Positions 33,391 through 43,733 of a stretch of 64,000 bases of DNA are shown here, piece by piece. Each line of letters opens with the position of its first letter. Positions within the stretch are counted from its first letter, which is position 1. Made by a program: the position numbers and the translations under genes. A model generated the notes under the pieces. It was given only the letters and a program-made list of their open reading frames with translations, made no database searches and had not been told where the DNA came from. Origin of the DNA: Xanthostigma xanthostigma (Eukaryota; Arthropoda; Insecta; Raphidioptera; Raphidiidae); assembly GCA_963575645.1 (NCBI GenBank), contig OY754466.1:34132001-34196000 (forward strand). Reading direction: 5' to 3'.

Positions 33391-33907
33391 TTGCAAACAG
33401 TAGCTACTCTGTAATGTAAATAAATATGCTTTCCTCCCACGTTCATTAAACAAAATTGTTTCTCGATACATTTTGATAAATATATACTATTCGTATGTGC
33501 AGTCTAAACTACGATATGGCATTGTCATTTGGGGTAATTCTGTCTATGGATATCCTATTTAAAGCCCAGAAAAGATGTATTCGTGCAAATGATAAAAGTC
33601 CTCGAGGGCACTGTCGTCCGTTGTTTCATGATCTAAATATACTCACCGTCTATGATTTATATATACTGGATTGTGCTTTGTTCGCTGTAAAATATCCGAA
33701 ACTTTTCGTTAATAATACAATTAAGCATGCTTATGATACTAGAAGAAAAGAAAACTTTGTATTATCATTAACACATACATCCAGTGTTCTCAAGAGCCCA
33801 CTAAAATCCATTATAAAAATATTTTACAAGTTACCATGTGATATAAAGAACCTTCCATTAAAAATTTTTAAAAAAAGTTTGTGACATTTTTAAATTTTCA
33901 CATTTTT

Positions 33908-34068
33908 TTAACTTCCCGCTTTAAAAAAAAATTTTTTTTTTTCAAAAATCGGGAAGTTATTGGTTTCACCCCGATTTTCGAAAATCGAGTTTTCGCCAGA
34001 TCTCGACGTTTTCAGGTCTTAGGAAGCTATTGAAACTATTTTGGCGATGATGTCCGTAGGGCTGTATG

Positions 34069-34100
<32 letters not shown>

Positions 34101-34330
34101 AACCTTTTATATCTTTTGAAGTCAGTGTCCGACTGAAACGCGGTTTGCGGCATCTGACGTGATCTTGGTGAACTTAGACTACTACTTAGAACTAAAAATT
34201 TGAAACGATTCGGCCCAAAAAATTTTGAGAAATCTTAAAAAAACAAGTTTCAAAAATTTTTAAAAATTTGTTTTTGTAAAAAAATTTGTAAACTACTAAA
34301 CCGATTAATTCCAAAATTAATTGTCAAAAT
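33908..34330 (-). repeat. Truncated inverted copy of the 'taacttcccgct' element
   Basis: Reverse complement of about 872-1285: the terminal 'aacttcccgcttt', 'cgaaaatcgagttttcgcca', 'gtccgtagggctgtatgtgt', 'cgcggtttgcggcatctgac' and 'aaaaattttgagaaatctta' blocks occur in the same order. It lacks the tandem-array half. A GT microsatellite replaces the CA run of copy 1. Confidence 0.85.
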
Positions 34331-34856
34331 CAATTTAAACCATGTTTTGCTTCTAAAATAACGTGTTTGAACGTAGAATAACTCATATTTATCTTTTGTA
34401 TTAATTTTTTAATTTATAATAACAGGATGTAATACGAAATATTATATTTTATTGTAGAAATAATACATACTACTTTTGTTGACAACAGTGTGTAATTATA
34501 CGTCTCTATAAACCGAAACATTTGTGTGGAGCATGTACTCGTGTTATTAATGCCTTTAAATTTATACAAACTGACGTATTCGCTTGTTCAAATCAGCAGT
34601 TCTCAAAAAAATGCGTTAAAAAAATGTGTGTGACCTGGAAAGACAAGAGTTGATGTTTAAACATGTAAACTCATATCGGTATCATTTGGAAAAAATTATG
34701 GTAGTCTCGTGGTATAATAATTTCAAAATTTAATTGGTTGAATAAAAAAAATCATATAAGGCATTTTAAGCTAAACGTTTATTTTCAAAAGATTGCTTTT
34801 ATATGGTAATTTTTATACTACTAATATCCTTGTTTGGTTTTATAAAGATAAATATA

Positions 34857-35339
34857 CTGTGTAACCTCTTTATAACGAATCTCAAGGGACCAAGCATTTT
34901 TTTTCGTTATAAAGAGTTTTGGTTATATGGAGGCGGAGGGAAGAATGAAAAATACCCAAATTTCACCTAACTAATTTATTCCAAATACCTACATATAGTC
35001 TGTAAACTGTGTTGTTTTTTGCTATGCCAATATTTGTTTTGTATTTTATTGAGTATCTTATGCATGCCTTGGGATGCGGTGGAATCATCTTCATTAAATA
35101 ATAGGAATTTTTCGATAAATTTAGCGACATCAAAAGCTTGTTGAATAGTTGGTGATGGTTTAGAATCGTCCTCTTTACGTTTGTAAATATTTGCTGACGC
35201 TATGAACATATTTCTTCGTAATAGAGAATACATATTGCGCTATAAAGAAGGTATTAACGTATAGGTTTTAAGGTTAACCAACCAACTTGTTATAGGGAGT
35301 TTTTCGTTATAACGAAGGACGTTATAAAGAGGTCCACTG
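34857..35339 (-). mobile_element. Tigger/pogo element remnant
   Basis: The right end, inverted, reads CAGTGGACCTCTTTATAACG and the left end CTGTGTAACCTCTTTATAAC, each next to TA. These are pogo/Tigger-like termini. The interior retains part of a transposase C-terminus on the minus strand. Length 483 bp, so most of the element is deleted. Confidence 0.7.
34976..35233 (-). pseudogene. Tigger-type transposase C-terminal fragment
   Basis: An 85-codon minus-strand frame, with PSPTIQQAFDVAKFIEKFLL, then ASQGMHKILNKIQNKY. This resembles the acidic, helical C-terminal tail of Tigger/jerky-type transposases, where a similar 'ALxAxxxLxxFL' helix occurs, and it lies inside an element with Tigger-type ends. 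The catalytic DDE core is absent. The protein match alone is weak; the termini carry the call. Confidence 0.5.
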
Positions 35340-35617
35340 TATATTGAATTTTTTTCAGTATATGCATATCCACATAAAGCAATATAGGTTTCAAGTAGTT
35401 GTGTGCGCGCGCGCGTACACCCACAATAGCGCAATCAATTACGTACATACGTACGTATTGATCACTTACATAATACGTACGTCTTACGCGTTATACGACG
35501 GTCGTACTTCTATGTAACTCGTATTGGCCTAGTCGAGAAGTGAGATATCTGCGAAAAATAGATCGAAGTTTCCTAAACTCTGAGGGTCTTTTTTTCTTTT
35601 TCATTTTTTCACACGCG

Positions 35618-36080
35618 ATTGAGACAAAACACGGATGCATTCACATTATTTGGTATAGTTACACCTTTCTCGACGTAGACCCCCCCTAATAAATTGATGA
35701 CATTAACGTGATCAACGTCCTTACAAACCTAGAAAATGACACCCTGCACCCAGTTCCTAATACCGAGTAGGACGTATACCAAACCAACCTTTCATTTAAG
35801 AAGTAATGCAAAATGATTAATCCGTTCTCATGCAAAAATACTTCTTAAATAAAAGGTTGGTTTGGTATACATCCTACTCGATATAAGTCCAAACATTAGG
35901 AAGTGGGTGCAGGGTTTCATTTTCTAGGTTTGTAAGGACGTTGATCACGTGAATGTCATCAATCTTGAAATTTATTAGGGGGGGTCTACGTCGAGAAAGG
36001 GGTAACTATACCAAATAATGGGAATGCATCCGTGTTTTGTCTCAATCGCGTGCGGAGCCGCGGGTAACGGCTAGTTTTAT
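35618..36080. mobile_element. Palindrome ending in a Helitron-type 3' terminus
   Basis: Arms of about 200 bp pair from 'cgcgattgagacaaaacacg' (35622) to 'cgtgttttgtctcaatcgcg' (36031), through 'ggtatagttac-cctttctcgacgtagacc', 'gtgatcaacgtccttacaaa' and 'ccaaaccaacctttcattta'. After the right arm the sequence runs 'tgcggagccgcgggtaacgg' then CTAGT at 36076-36080, the same 3' tip as the Helitron-like units at 59.4 and 62.1 kb. Confidence 0.75.
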
Positions 36081-37620
36081 ATAATATTGGTACCATTCCA
36101 TAAAAAAGTACATACGGTTTTTGATTGTGAAGATTTTTGATTTTAAACCTTATCGAGAATGGCGGTTTTTTAGAAAATAAATTATAGAAGTTCTGCACTT
36201 GCTTACTACTGATCTGTAATTGTGGATAATAGACTGGTCTTTATGAAACGCCTGAACTGTCTTAAAATCGACATGGCGTGTTGTCTGAGAGAGGCACTTT
36301 GTGTGACAAGTTTAACGTAAAATTTAAATTATATCTATAGATAGCTTACCAAAATATAACAATTAATTATTTGATTAGTCCTAACAGCTCGTGCCGCATC
36401 AATAAGGCGCTATACAAGGTGAAATGTCAGACAATGTCAGCGTCTCAATAATCTGAGTCACATGTACTATGATGCTGCACAAATTAATAATTAACTCCAG
36501 TCACAATTCATGTAAATTAGAAATCAATGGTTTATGTAGCACTGCGATGCGCGAGTATGTGTGTGCGTGTAGGTACGTGTGTACTATTCATTAATCAGAA
36601 ATTCATTAGCTTTAAGCATTTTATTGATTAATTATAGTTCAATGCTACTGATTACAGTGTGTCGCACAATGATCTCACATCTGTATTATTTAAAAAATAC
36701 ATTGTATCAGTACGCGTTTAAAGTGTTTTCCCTTCTTAACTTTTTGAGGCGAAATTGTTACGAAATTATTGACAAAATAAAAATAAATAAATAAATATAA
36801 CTAGCACGTCTAATAATTATATACAGATTTAATTCGTGGTAGTCAAGGCGATAGAAAAATTTGGGTGAGTTGGTTAGGAAAAAAAGTGGTTCAGCTCTGA
36901 GTTTTTGGTTTTGAGTTTTGAGAAAAGGATTTGGACAGTTTATAGGTACAGATAAAACAGTGCGTCGATTTGGTTATGGAATAACCAGTAGTCAGCGATC
37001 AAAGGCCATTGTAAAGAAGATAATATTGGTTCCCCGAATGTCCTTGTTTCAATTTGATGAAAATAATAAGATAAATTTAGCATTTCATATTCTACATTTT
37101 TTTTTGTGAGTAAATTAGGACAAGTCATCGTTTTCGTTACCTATGCTTTTATATTATTTACGCTTAACTAGAGAAAAGTGAAGTTATACAAATGAAATCA
37201 TATTGCAGTTAAGGCAACTTTCTCTGAAGTTTGAAACAAAGCTTCTAGCAATATTGTTATTAAGTTAGATGTTAGTGAGATAGTGCACGTGCTTGTAGCT
37301 TGACTCTGTAGGTAAATATTCCTGTTATTTAATATACTCTGTCGACTTTGTTACGTAATATATTCAACTCAGATGAATACAGTCTGGTCGAGATAACCGG
37401 CCACTTTTGGAAAACAATGTTACATTCTGTCTAAGAAGATTGTAACCGATTTTTATTTTAAAGAAAAATAGAATGGAATCTCCTAGACAGAGCTATATAA
37501 AGGGCATAGCATCAATTTGCCCTTACTGTTACGAAGGTAACTGTGAAATAAGCGAATCTTTTACTAGACCTTCAACCGAGACTTACTATTTGATAGTAGG
37601 AGAGTTAGATAAAATAAAAA
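36081..37620. other. Unassigned AT-rich stretch
   Basis: A short plus-strand frame at 37473-37667 (begins MESPRQSYIKGIASICPYCY) matches no family I know and is not called. Nothing else is supported. Confidence 0.4.
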
Positions 37621-37623
37621 AGA

Positions 37624-37845
37624 AAAAAGATCTTAAAAAAACAAGAAACTCGACTGCACAAAAATGAAATAATAACTGAATACAAGTCATAAAATCTCAA
37701 CACGCAGCAGGTGCAGACCTATCGATCTCTTTCTTTTGGTTTTGAACCCGCTGCATGTTGAAATTTGCAAACTTGCTCTACACTTTTTGATTATTAAGTT
37801 AATTTTTGTGCAGTCGGGGTCTTGTTTTTTTTTTTTTTTGAAGAG
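37624..37845. repeat. Imperfect foldback
   Basis: 'aacaagaaactcgactgcac' plus 'aaaaat' pairs with 'atttttgtgcagtcggggtc' plus 'ttgtt', and an inner pair 'tcaacacgcagcaggt' / 'acccgctgcatgttga' exists. No coding content. Confidence 0.6.
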
Positions 37846-37849
37846 TTTA

Positions 37850-39335
37850 TTTTATTTTTTTCCTTTTAGTTAGTCATTTTAACGTATCCTAGTAATTTTT
37901 TTAAAAAAATTTTTACCAATACGGTATTCATCCTTATAAAAACATAACTGTCTTTGCTGTCGCGCAGTCGTGTGTGTGTGTTCGTACATACGTACGTACG
38001 TACGTCATAATTTCTTTCTCGAACGATTATAAAAATATTATTGGCTAAATTGGGGCACCAAACGATGTGCATTAACGTAGATATGATCTGAAATAATGTT
38101 GTTCAAAATAGGTTCAGCCGTTCTTTTTTCTACCAAAAAGATTCCAAAAAAGTAGATTTTACACAATATCTCGTGATAAAGAAATATATCGATTGTGAAT
38201 AGAAACGTGGTAACGTCATTTTGGTCCGAAAAAATTGTGTCAAGCCCAATCGTTTAAACAAAAAGAGTCGACTCGAAGTTTATTAACGTCAGTATGATAC
38301 GAATTAAATTTTATCAAAATCAGTCCAGCCGTTTTTTTCTTTTTGCTTAAACAAAAAGGCTGTAAAAAGTATGTTTAGGATGTTTTGGAAAATATTTAGG
38401 GGTCTAATTTGTTAAATACCTACATATTTAATATTCAATATTAATCATACTGGAAAGCTTGTTGAGTGGACCTCAAAGATCGCACTTGTCGAATCCAAAT
38501 GATTGATCCACCTCACGATTTATCGATATTGACCCGTTGAATCGAGCTAACTGAATCTTCCTCAGCAAACTGACATTGTCTGTAATGTGTACAAACGAAG
38601 ATGACACATACATATAGACAAGGAAGGCTAGATTTAGTGTTCTTGCAGTTTATACACATATTTGCTGAGCAAATGAAATCTGTTTTACGTTTAAGTTGTA
38701 AAGAGGTATTACGTAAGGCGACATAATGCACAATGACTTTGTAAAGGACGAATGCTTTCAGTATATATTATGGTGGAGGCGCTGGGTGTTACTGGCGGAA
38801 GAGACGTGCGTATGGCGGAGGCGCCGTGTACCTTGTCGAGATACCCGTTCTAAACGCTGCGACATGAATCCACATGTCTGTGGTCTAGTGAAATAGGATT
38901 CAGTTAATCATTCAATAATTAAATTAGTCAGTTGGTCATTTACATTGCAATGAAAGAGTCAACCATATGCCTCGGAGTACCTCAACATAAACCTAGCAGA
39001 CGTCCCTATCTAATGAAATTTTTTTCACTGTTTATTTCAAAATTAAATATTCTCACCCAGCTATGTTTTTTTTTTTGCAAAAAATAGCCTCAGAAATTTA
39101 AAAAGTCGTTTTGAATTGTAGTTTGAATTTATAATTTATCGTGTAATAATAATAATAATAGTAATAATAATAATGCGTGTAACGTCCGTTTCTCAACTTA
39201 ATGTATGTCACAACAGACGACATTCGCACCATTAATATTTTTCATCTATCACACTTCCCGTTATTTTTCACATTTTTTAAACTTCCACTTAATTAATAGT
39301 AATGGGCGATTGAAGGAATTTTTGGACATTAGGAT
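37850..39335. other. Unassigned; simple repeats and tail-like motifs
   Basis: A 'tacg' repeat (37983-38004), two copies of a 'caaaatcagtccagccgttttt'-like motif (38107-38128 and 38315-38338) and a TAA microsatellite (39142-39173). The GC-richer patch 38765-38880 ('ggcggaggcgccgtgtacct') has no recognised identity. Confidence 0.4.
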
Positions 39336-39339
39336 AAGT

Positions 39340-39595
39340 TAGTTAAATTTAGAGCATAGGAGTTTGACAGGTAATCGGCCATGGCCTTGAAGAAGGAAAC
39401 CATCCCGATATTTATCTGGAATTATTGAGGGAAACATTGGATACCTTAACAAGATGGCCGTTACAGAAGTTCCCGTTTCTCGGCGAGTGGCAGTAGGAAA
39501 AATTCCCAGCCACATCTGCCCCCGCCGGGATTCGAACCCGGTATACATCCCAAATGCGAGTCTAGTACTCTCACCGCTACACCACTCCGCTCGGT
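39340..39595 (-). mobile_element. tRNA-derived SINE
   Basis: On the minus strand the head reads 'gagcggagtggtgtagcggt' (A-box-like), then 'tataccgggttcgaatcccg', a B box inside a perfectly pairing 5-bp T stem (CCGGG/CCCGG). A ~170-bp body follows, with 'gagaaacgggaacttctgta' and 'aaggccatggccgattacct'. The acceptor stem does not pair, so this is a SINE and not a tRNA gene. The 3' limit is uncertain. Confidence 0.65.
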
Positions 39596-39599
39596 ATAA

Positions 39600-41241
39600 T
39601 TTATGTCATATACGTTAACTACGTATCGAACGATTTATTTAATTTTGGTGATATGGGACGTTCCCATTTTTAAGATTAAATTACTATTATTATGCGTAAT
39701 TAGTAAAATTTGCTTTTTCATTATTTAGTCGCTGCAAATTTCTAGCATTGTTGATTTTATTTGCTTTGTTGTCATTTTAGCGTAAGTAAGAAAGAGTGAC
39801 AAGATTTTGCTGTTAGGAAAAATGTCCGCCGGACGTAGCTGTGACGTAAAAAGGATACTGTGAACGCTAAGTAAGATTAATCATTCATATAGTGGGCTGA
39901 ATGCATGGCAGTGAATTATATCTATACAGTGAAATTTCTATAAACTGAAACACTGTATTCCCAAAAAAATTGTATATGATCAGTTACAGTATTTGATCAA
40001 GTCGAATCATATCGACCAAACGTTGTATAAACATTACGTACATGAATATTAAATGAAATACATTTTTTTTGTTCAGTTTTCCATTACTGTTTATAATAGC
40101 CGCCCGGCCCGGCTTCGCCCGGATTTTTAGATTGCCTATTAAAGATAGACATATTAAGTTGCATCGGACTTTCTTATAAAAAAATAGCTGTTTCCAGGGC
40201 GTTGTCGTATATTTATTAATAATAATAGCCGTTACCCACGACTTTGCACGCGATAAGTCGAAACACGGCAGCGACAACAGTAGTGGAGCCTTCGGATCCA
40301 CCGTATTGTAATCTTGCCTCACGGGATATCGTCTCGCTCGGCAACGACAACAGTAGTGAAGCCTCCGTTTTGTTTTACACAAAGTTTGGAAATTGCGATT
40401 TTAGTGGCTCATTGTGGTTTGCGTCTGTTGCTGTTACATTCAACAGATGGACTGTTTTACAAGCCTTGATCAGTTCTACACTTTTTCTATAGAAACCATT
40501 CATATATCTATTTTTCGTCGACTTACGTTTCAAAATCGGTCTTCACGAAAAGCTCTTTTTACTTTAACACGATAATATATTATCGTGTTAAAATAAAAGC
40601 GCTTTTATCAATATCACCAATATTTAGAATAGACATAGGCTATATTATAGCCTATGTCCATCCTAAAGATCCATTCTAAATATTGGTGATTACCTCCTAC
40701 ATCCAAACTTACAAACTTTATCTCTTTATATTAATTTAGATAATATAATAGAAAACAACCAGTTTTACTTTTGCAGTGGAAAATACACTCTCCTTTTTTT
40801 TATTTGTTTTAATTCTGGCAGGTGCATCGCTGTCGCCTCATTTGTTGATTAAGCCCTCCCGCCTTAGTCTCTTCTAACTATAATGTTATTACAGTTGATC
40901 TCGTCCGGTTACACACAGTATAATAATTGTGTAAAAGCATACCTACTTATTCTAAACACAATAATAATCGCGTGCAAATAATTAATTAGTAAATAAAAAT
41001 AGTATATTAATAGTGAACGCGATTATACAATGAAACTGTTTAAAAATATTATTTCAACTTGAAATGATTCCTCCTAAAATTTTTAAGAAACTGGAAACTA
41101 AAGGGACGATATTTTAGACATGTTATGTTGCATCATTTAGACGAAAACTGAGAACTCTTACAGAAGCATTAGAAGCAAGATTTTTTATCAATTCTTTCTC
41201 TTTCCAGAAATCTTACGACACAACATTTAATTATTAAACTA
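39600..41241. other. Unassigned with Helitron fragment and two hairpins
   Basis: 40226-40267 is, on the minus strand, a Helitron-type 3' piece ('gcaaagtcgtgggtaacggc'). 40563-40592 is a perfect 30-bp palindrome (tttaacacgataata and its complement). 40613-40690 is a bulged hairpin with 'atcaccaatatttagaat' arms. Otherwise no gene seen. Confidence 0.5.
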
Positions 41242-41400
41242 GTGTACCCGTGCAAAACTTGTTTTGCATTTATCTTTATATTGTATTTTAATAGAGAATT
41301 GCGACAATATTCCTCTTGAATTAGTTTTCATTTGCAGTTATTTTCCTTTTGATTGAGCTTAACCCGTCAGAACTGTGATCTTTCTGGTTTAAATACTATT
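41235..41400 (-). mobile_element. Helitron-like 3' end
   Basis: On the minus strand: a perfect hairpin TGCAAAAC-AA-GTTTTGCA, 'cgggtaca', then CTAGT followed by T. A short hairpin about ten bases before a CTRR-type end with insertion next to T is the Helitron signature. The adjoining sequence (41290-41400, 'attcctcttgaattagtttt') recurs at 47255-47345. The 5' end was not found. Confidence 0.6.
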
Positions 41401-42355
41401 TAAGTTTATATTGGCCTCAGAAGTTAGTAATATCTACCTACATATTATTATCATATTTTCTTTGGATATCCATGTTAGTAAAGTACATTTTACTTTACGT
41501 GTTCCATGCAAAAATATCGATGAAAATTTTGTTTATCTTTACTTTCCTCCGTTCACTACTTCTCTCGTCATTTTTATTTTTTATCATTTTCGTTTGATAT
41601 TACTACTTTCAAAGAAATTTCACACTAAAAACATAGTGATAACACATCTGTGGACTAAAGGCTTTAATAAAAAAAAATCCATAATCGGTTGAGTTGGCAT
41701 CGCTGGCGATTTGTCAAAAGAAGCAGGGCTTGTGTATTAAATATATAAACTACTTGTCTACTGAAGAACTCCAAAAGTCAGAAATTTAATAAATACGCTT
41801 ACATTGATGACATTTTCAAAGATATTTTTGAGTTTGGACGAAATCATTATAACTAATTCAAAAAAATGTTATGAGTTAAATTGGTCGTAAATTTATTATT
41901 TGTTTACAGACGCAATTAATCTATTAAAATTGGTAATTGTTGTATTATATGGTTGGCAGTTCATTATAACTGTTTGTCCAATTCTGAACACAATAATTCA
42001 GATTTGTTCCGACAGAAACAAATGCGGTGACATGGATATTAAATTACTTGCGAGTTTGCGAGTAACCGCATTTGAAATTAGATTTCGTTAACTAGCTCCA
42101 TCACCATGCTACACTACGTTTACAAGATATAGACCACAGAATATAATAGACGTGCACATTTTACTCATAGACAAAATAACGACCTCTTTCTGTTCACTTC
42201 GTATTATTTCACTATTTATAAAGATTTATTTTATCTATAAATAACGTTGTCACCGATCCCCGTATAAAATAAAAGCAAATAAAACTCGATTTATTAAGAC
42301 GAGGCCCGATCACAAAGAAATTTGAAATTGAATTTAACTTACAATGGCTAATAAT
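41400..42355. other. Unassigned AT-rich stretch
   Basis: No supported gene. The minus-oriented Helitron body may extend into it. Confidence 0.4.
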
Positions 42356-42427
42356 AATCATTAATATTATGCTTTCACTAATTCAGTAAAAAAATATGCT
42401 GTATACTGAAATTTAATCGTAAACTAT

Positions 42428-43575
42428 TATCGTCATAATATTTTTGAAACTTTATATACAGGCTGAATCAGACCACCCGTACCGTTCGTTTTTTTTCGAA
42501 AACGGTTAGTCGTAGAGAGTTGTGTCAAAAATCTGCATTATAAAAGCCCTAATGAAGAATCGAATGGTGATATTTTTTTCCCCGGAAAGGGCGGCTTCCC
42601 TATTAGTTTGCTCCGGAATGTTTAGAACTCCGGAATATTAAATGGCACGATAGGTCTAAAGTGGTATTGTTGAAAAGATCTTTAAAATATAAGCAAGTTT
42701 TGTAGGACATGTTTTTTTATTACTGCCACCCCTGTTAAGTAATATTCGTTTGAAATTATTAAACTAACATGTTATAATAACGAACTTAATTTTAAAAGTT
42801 GGCATTTGGAATCTAGTTCCCTAATTAAACAATAATAAATGTCACAATATTTTTTTAATAATTGCAATTGTTTTTTCTTTTTGTCGGAAAATACTTAGAG
42901 GTACCCATAGCATATCTGGAAGAGCTCATCAGTTTTAGAAGTAAATGGAAAACAGTTTAAGCATTTATGGCATTGTTTAATTAGGTAACTAGAATTTAAA
43001 TGCCGACTTTTAAAATTAAGTTCGTCATTATGACATAAATTTAATAATTTCAAACGAATATTACTTAACAGGGATGGCAGTAACAAAAAAAAAATATCCT
43101 ACAAAACTTGCTTATTTTTTAAAGATCTTCTCAACAATAACACTTTCGACCTATCGTGCCATTTAATATTCCGGAGTTCTGAACAAACTAATAGGGAAGC
43201 GAACCTTTCCGCAGAAAAAAAAATATCACCATTCGATTCTTCATTAGGGCTTTTATAATGCAGATTTTTGACACAACTCTCTACGACTAACCGTTTTCGA
43301 AAAAAACGAACGTGACTCACCCTGCATAAGAAAAATTTAAAATGTCGCTGTCGGAACTTGAAGCCGAAACAACCAATTTCGCGTTGGCTGAGTTACATTA
43401 CTCTACAGAGTCCACGACAGTTATATGAGAGAAATAAAAAATTAACTGTCGTGGGCACTGTAGAGTAAATGTTACTCAGCCAACGCGAAATTTGTTGTTT
43501 CGGGTTCAAGTCCCGACAGTGACATTTTAAATTTTTCTTATATATAAGCTTTCTAAAAATATTATGACGATAATC
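42428..43575. mobile_element. Foldback with tRNA-like arms, left arm interrupted
   Basis: Outer sequences 'attatcgtcataatattttt' (42429) and 'aaaatattatgacgataat' (43556) pair. The left arm resumes at 43327 ('aagaaaaatttaaaatgtcg') and pairs with 43444-43541. In the right arm 'ttttcttatatataagc' is continuous, so 42464-43320 was inserted later. The right arm contains a tRNA-like unit at 43452-43527 ('gcactgtagagtaaatgtta', 'tttcgggttcaagtcccgac', acceptor-like pairing CACTGT/ACAGTG). Confidence 0.8.
42464..43320. mobile_element. Inserted foldback MITE ('caggctga/tcaccctg' ends)
   Basis: Arms of about 370 bp are inverted copies: 'acgttcgttttt-cgaaaacggttagtcgt' tips, 'ttataaaagccctaatgaag' with its complement, 'atattaaatggcacgatagg' with 'cctatcgtgccatttaatat', and 'aataatattcgtttgaaat' type pairs. 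The termini CAGGCTGAATCA and, inverted, CAGGGTGAGTCA sit next to TA, so a Tc1/mariner-type MITE is possible. Confidence 0.75.
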
Positions 43576-43733
43576 GATTAATATTATGCTTTCACTAATT
43601 CAGTGAAAAAAATATGCTGTATACTGGATTTTAATCGTTAAGACTAATAATAATAATAATAAAAATAGTTTATTATCCCTGACATCAAAAAATCTGTGTG
43701 GAATAGTCATAAAATTACAAATTACAATAAAAA

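Larger units (their letters stand above)
32383..33416. mobile_element. Compound foldback inserted in the LINE, 10-bp target duplication
   Basis: The 10-mer TAAATAAATA occurs at 32373-32382 and 33417-33426, and removing the segment with one copy restores the LINE reading frame (TINKYAFLPRS). Outer inverted arms 'acagagtagctactgtttgc' (32426) and 'gcaaacagtagctactctgt' (33393) bracket two inner palindromes, one at 32452-32887 and one at 32888-33390. The 9-10-bp duplication fits Foldback/Mutator-type insertion or reverse-transcription-mediated insertion. Confidence 0.8.
32080..33890 (+). pseudogene. CR1-like LINE reverse transcriptase, split by an insertion
   Basis: Residues such as SISSWFQENRLKLNLLKTQC and VKFLGIYIDKRLTWKQHI (32138-32382) are the post-palm region of a non-LTR reverse transcriptase. 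The frame resumes after the insertion as ATINK/Y-AFLPRSLNK (33427 on), YVQSKLRYGIVIWGNS, then after a frameshift near 33555 ILFKAQKRCIRANDKSPRG, LFHDLNILTVYDLYILDCAL and a stop at about 33884. Catalytic palm motifs are missing (5' truncation). There is no RNase H. The lineage looks CR1/Jockey-like; not functional. Confidence 0.8.
42360..43645. repeat. 65-bp direct repeats flanking nested foldbacks
   Basis: The block 'attaatattatgctttcact' to 'tatgctgtatactg' plus 'ttttaatcgt' is present at 42360-42424 and 43578-43643 with a few differences. Between them lies the foldback pair. The duplication is too long for ordinary target-site duplication. Confidence 0.8.

Noticed and set aside
37473-37667. 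Possible small Cys-containing protein (ICPYCYEGNC)
   Set aside because: Starts with ATG and has a CxxC pair, but no family match, no neighbouring exons and a lysine-rich low-complexity end.
39512-39595. Functional tRNA gene on the minus strand
   Set aside because: The T arm is perfect, but the acceptor stem fails and a SINE-like body follows.
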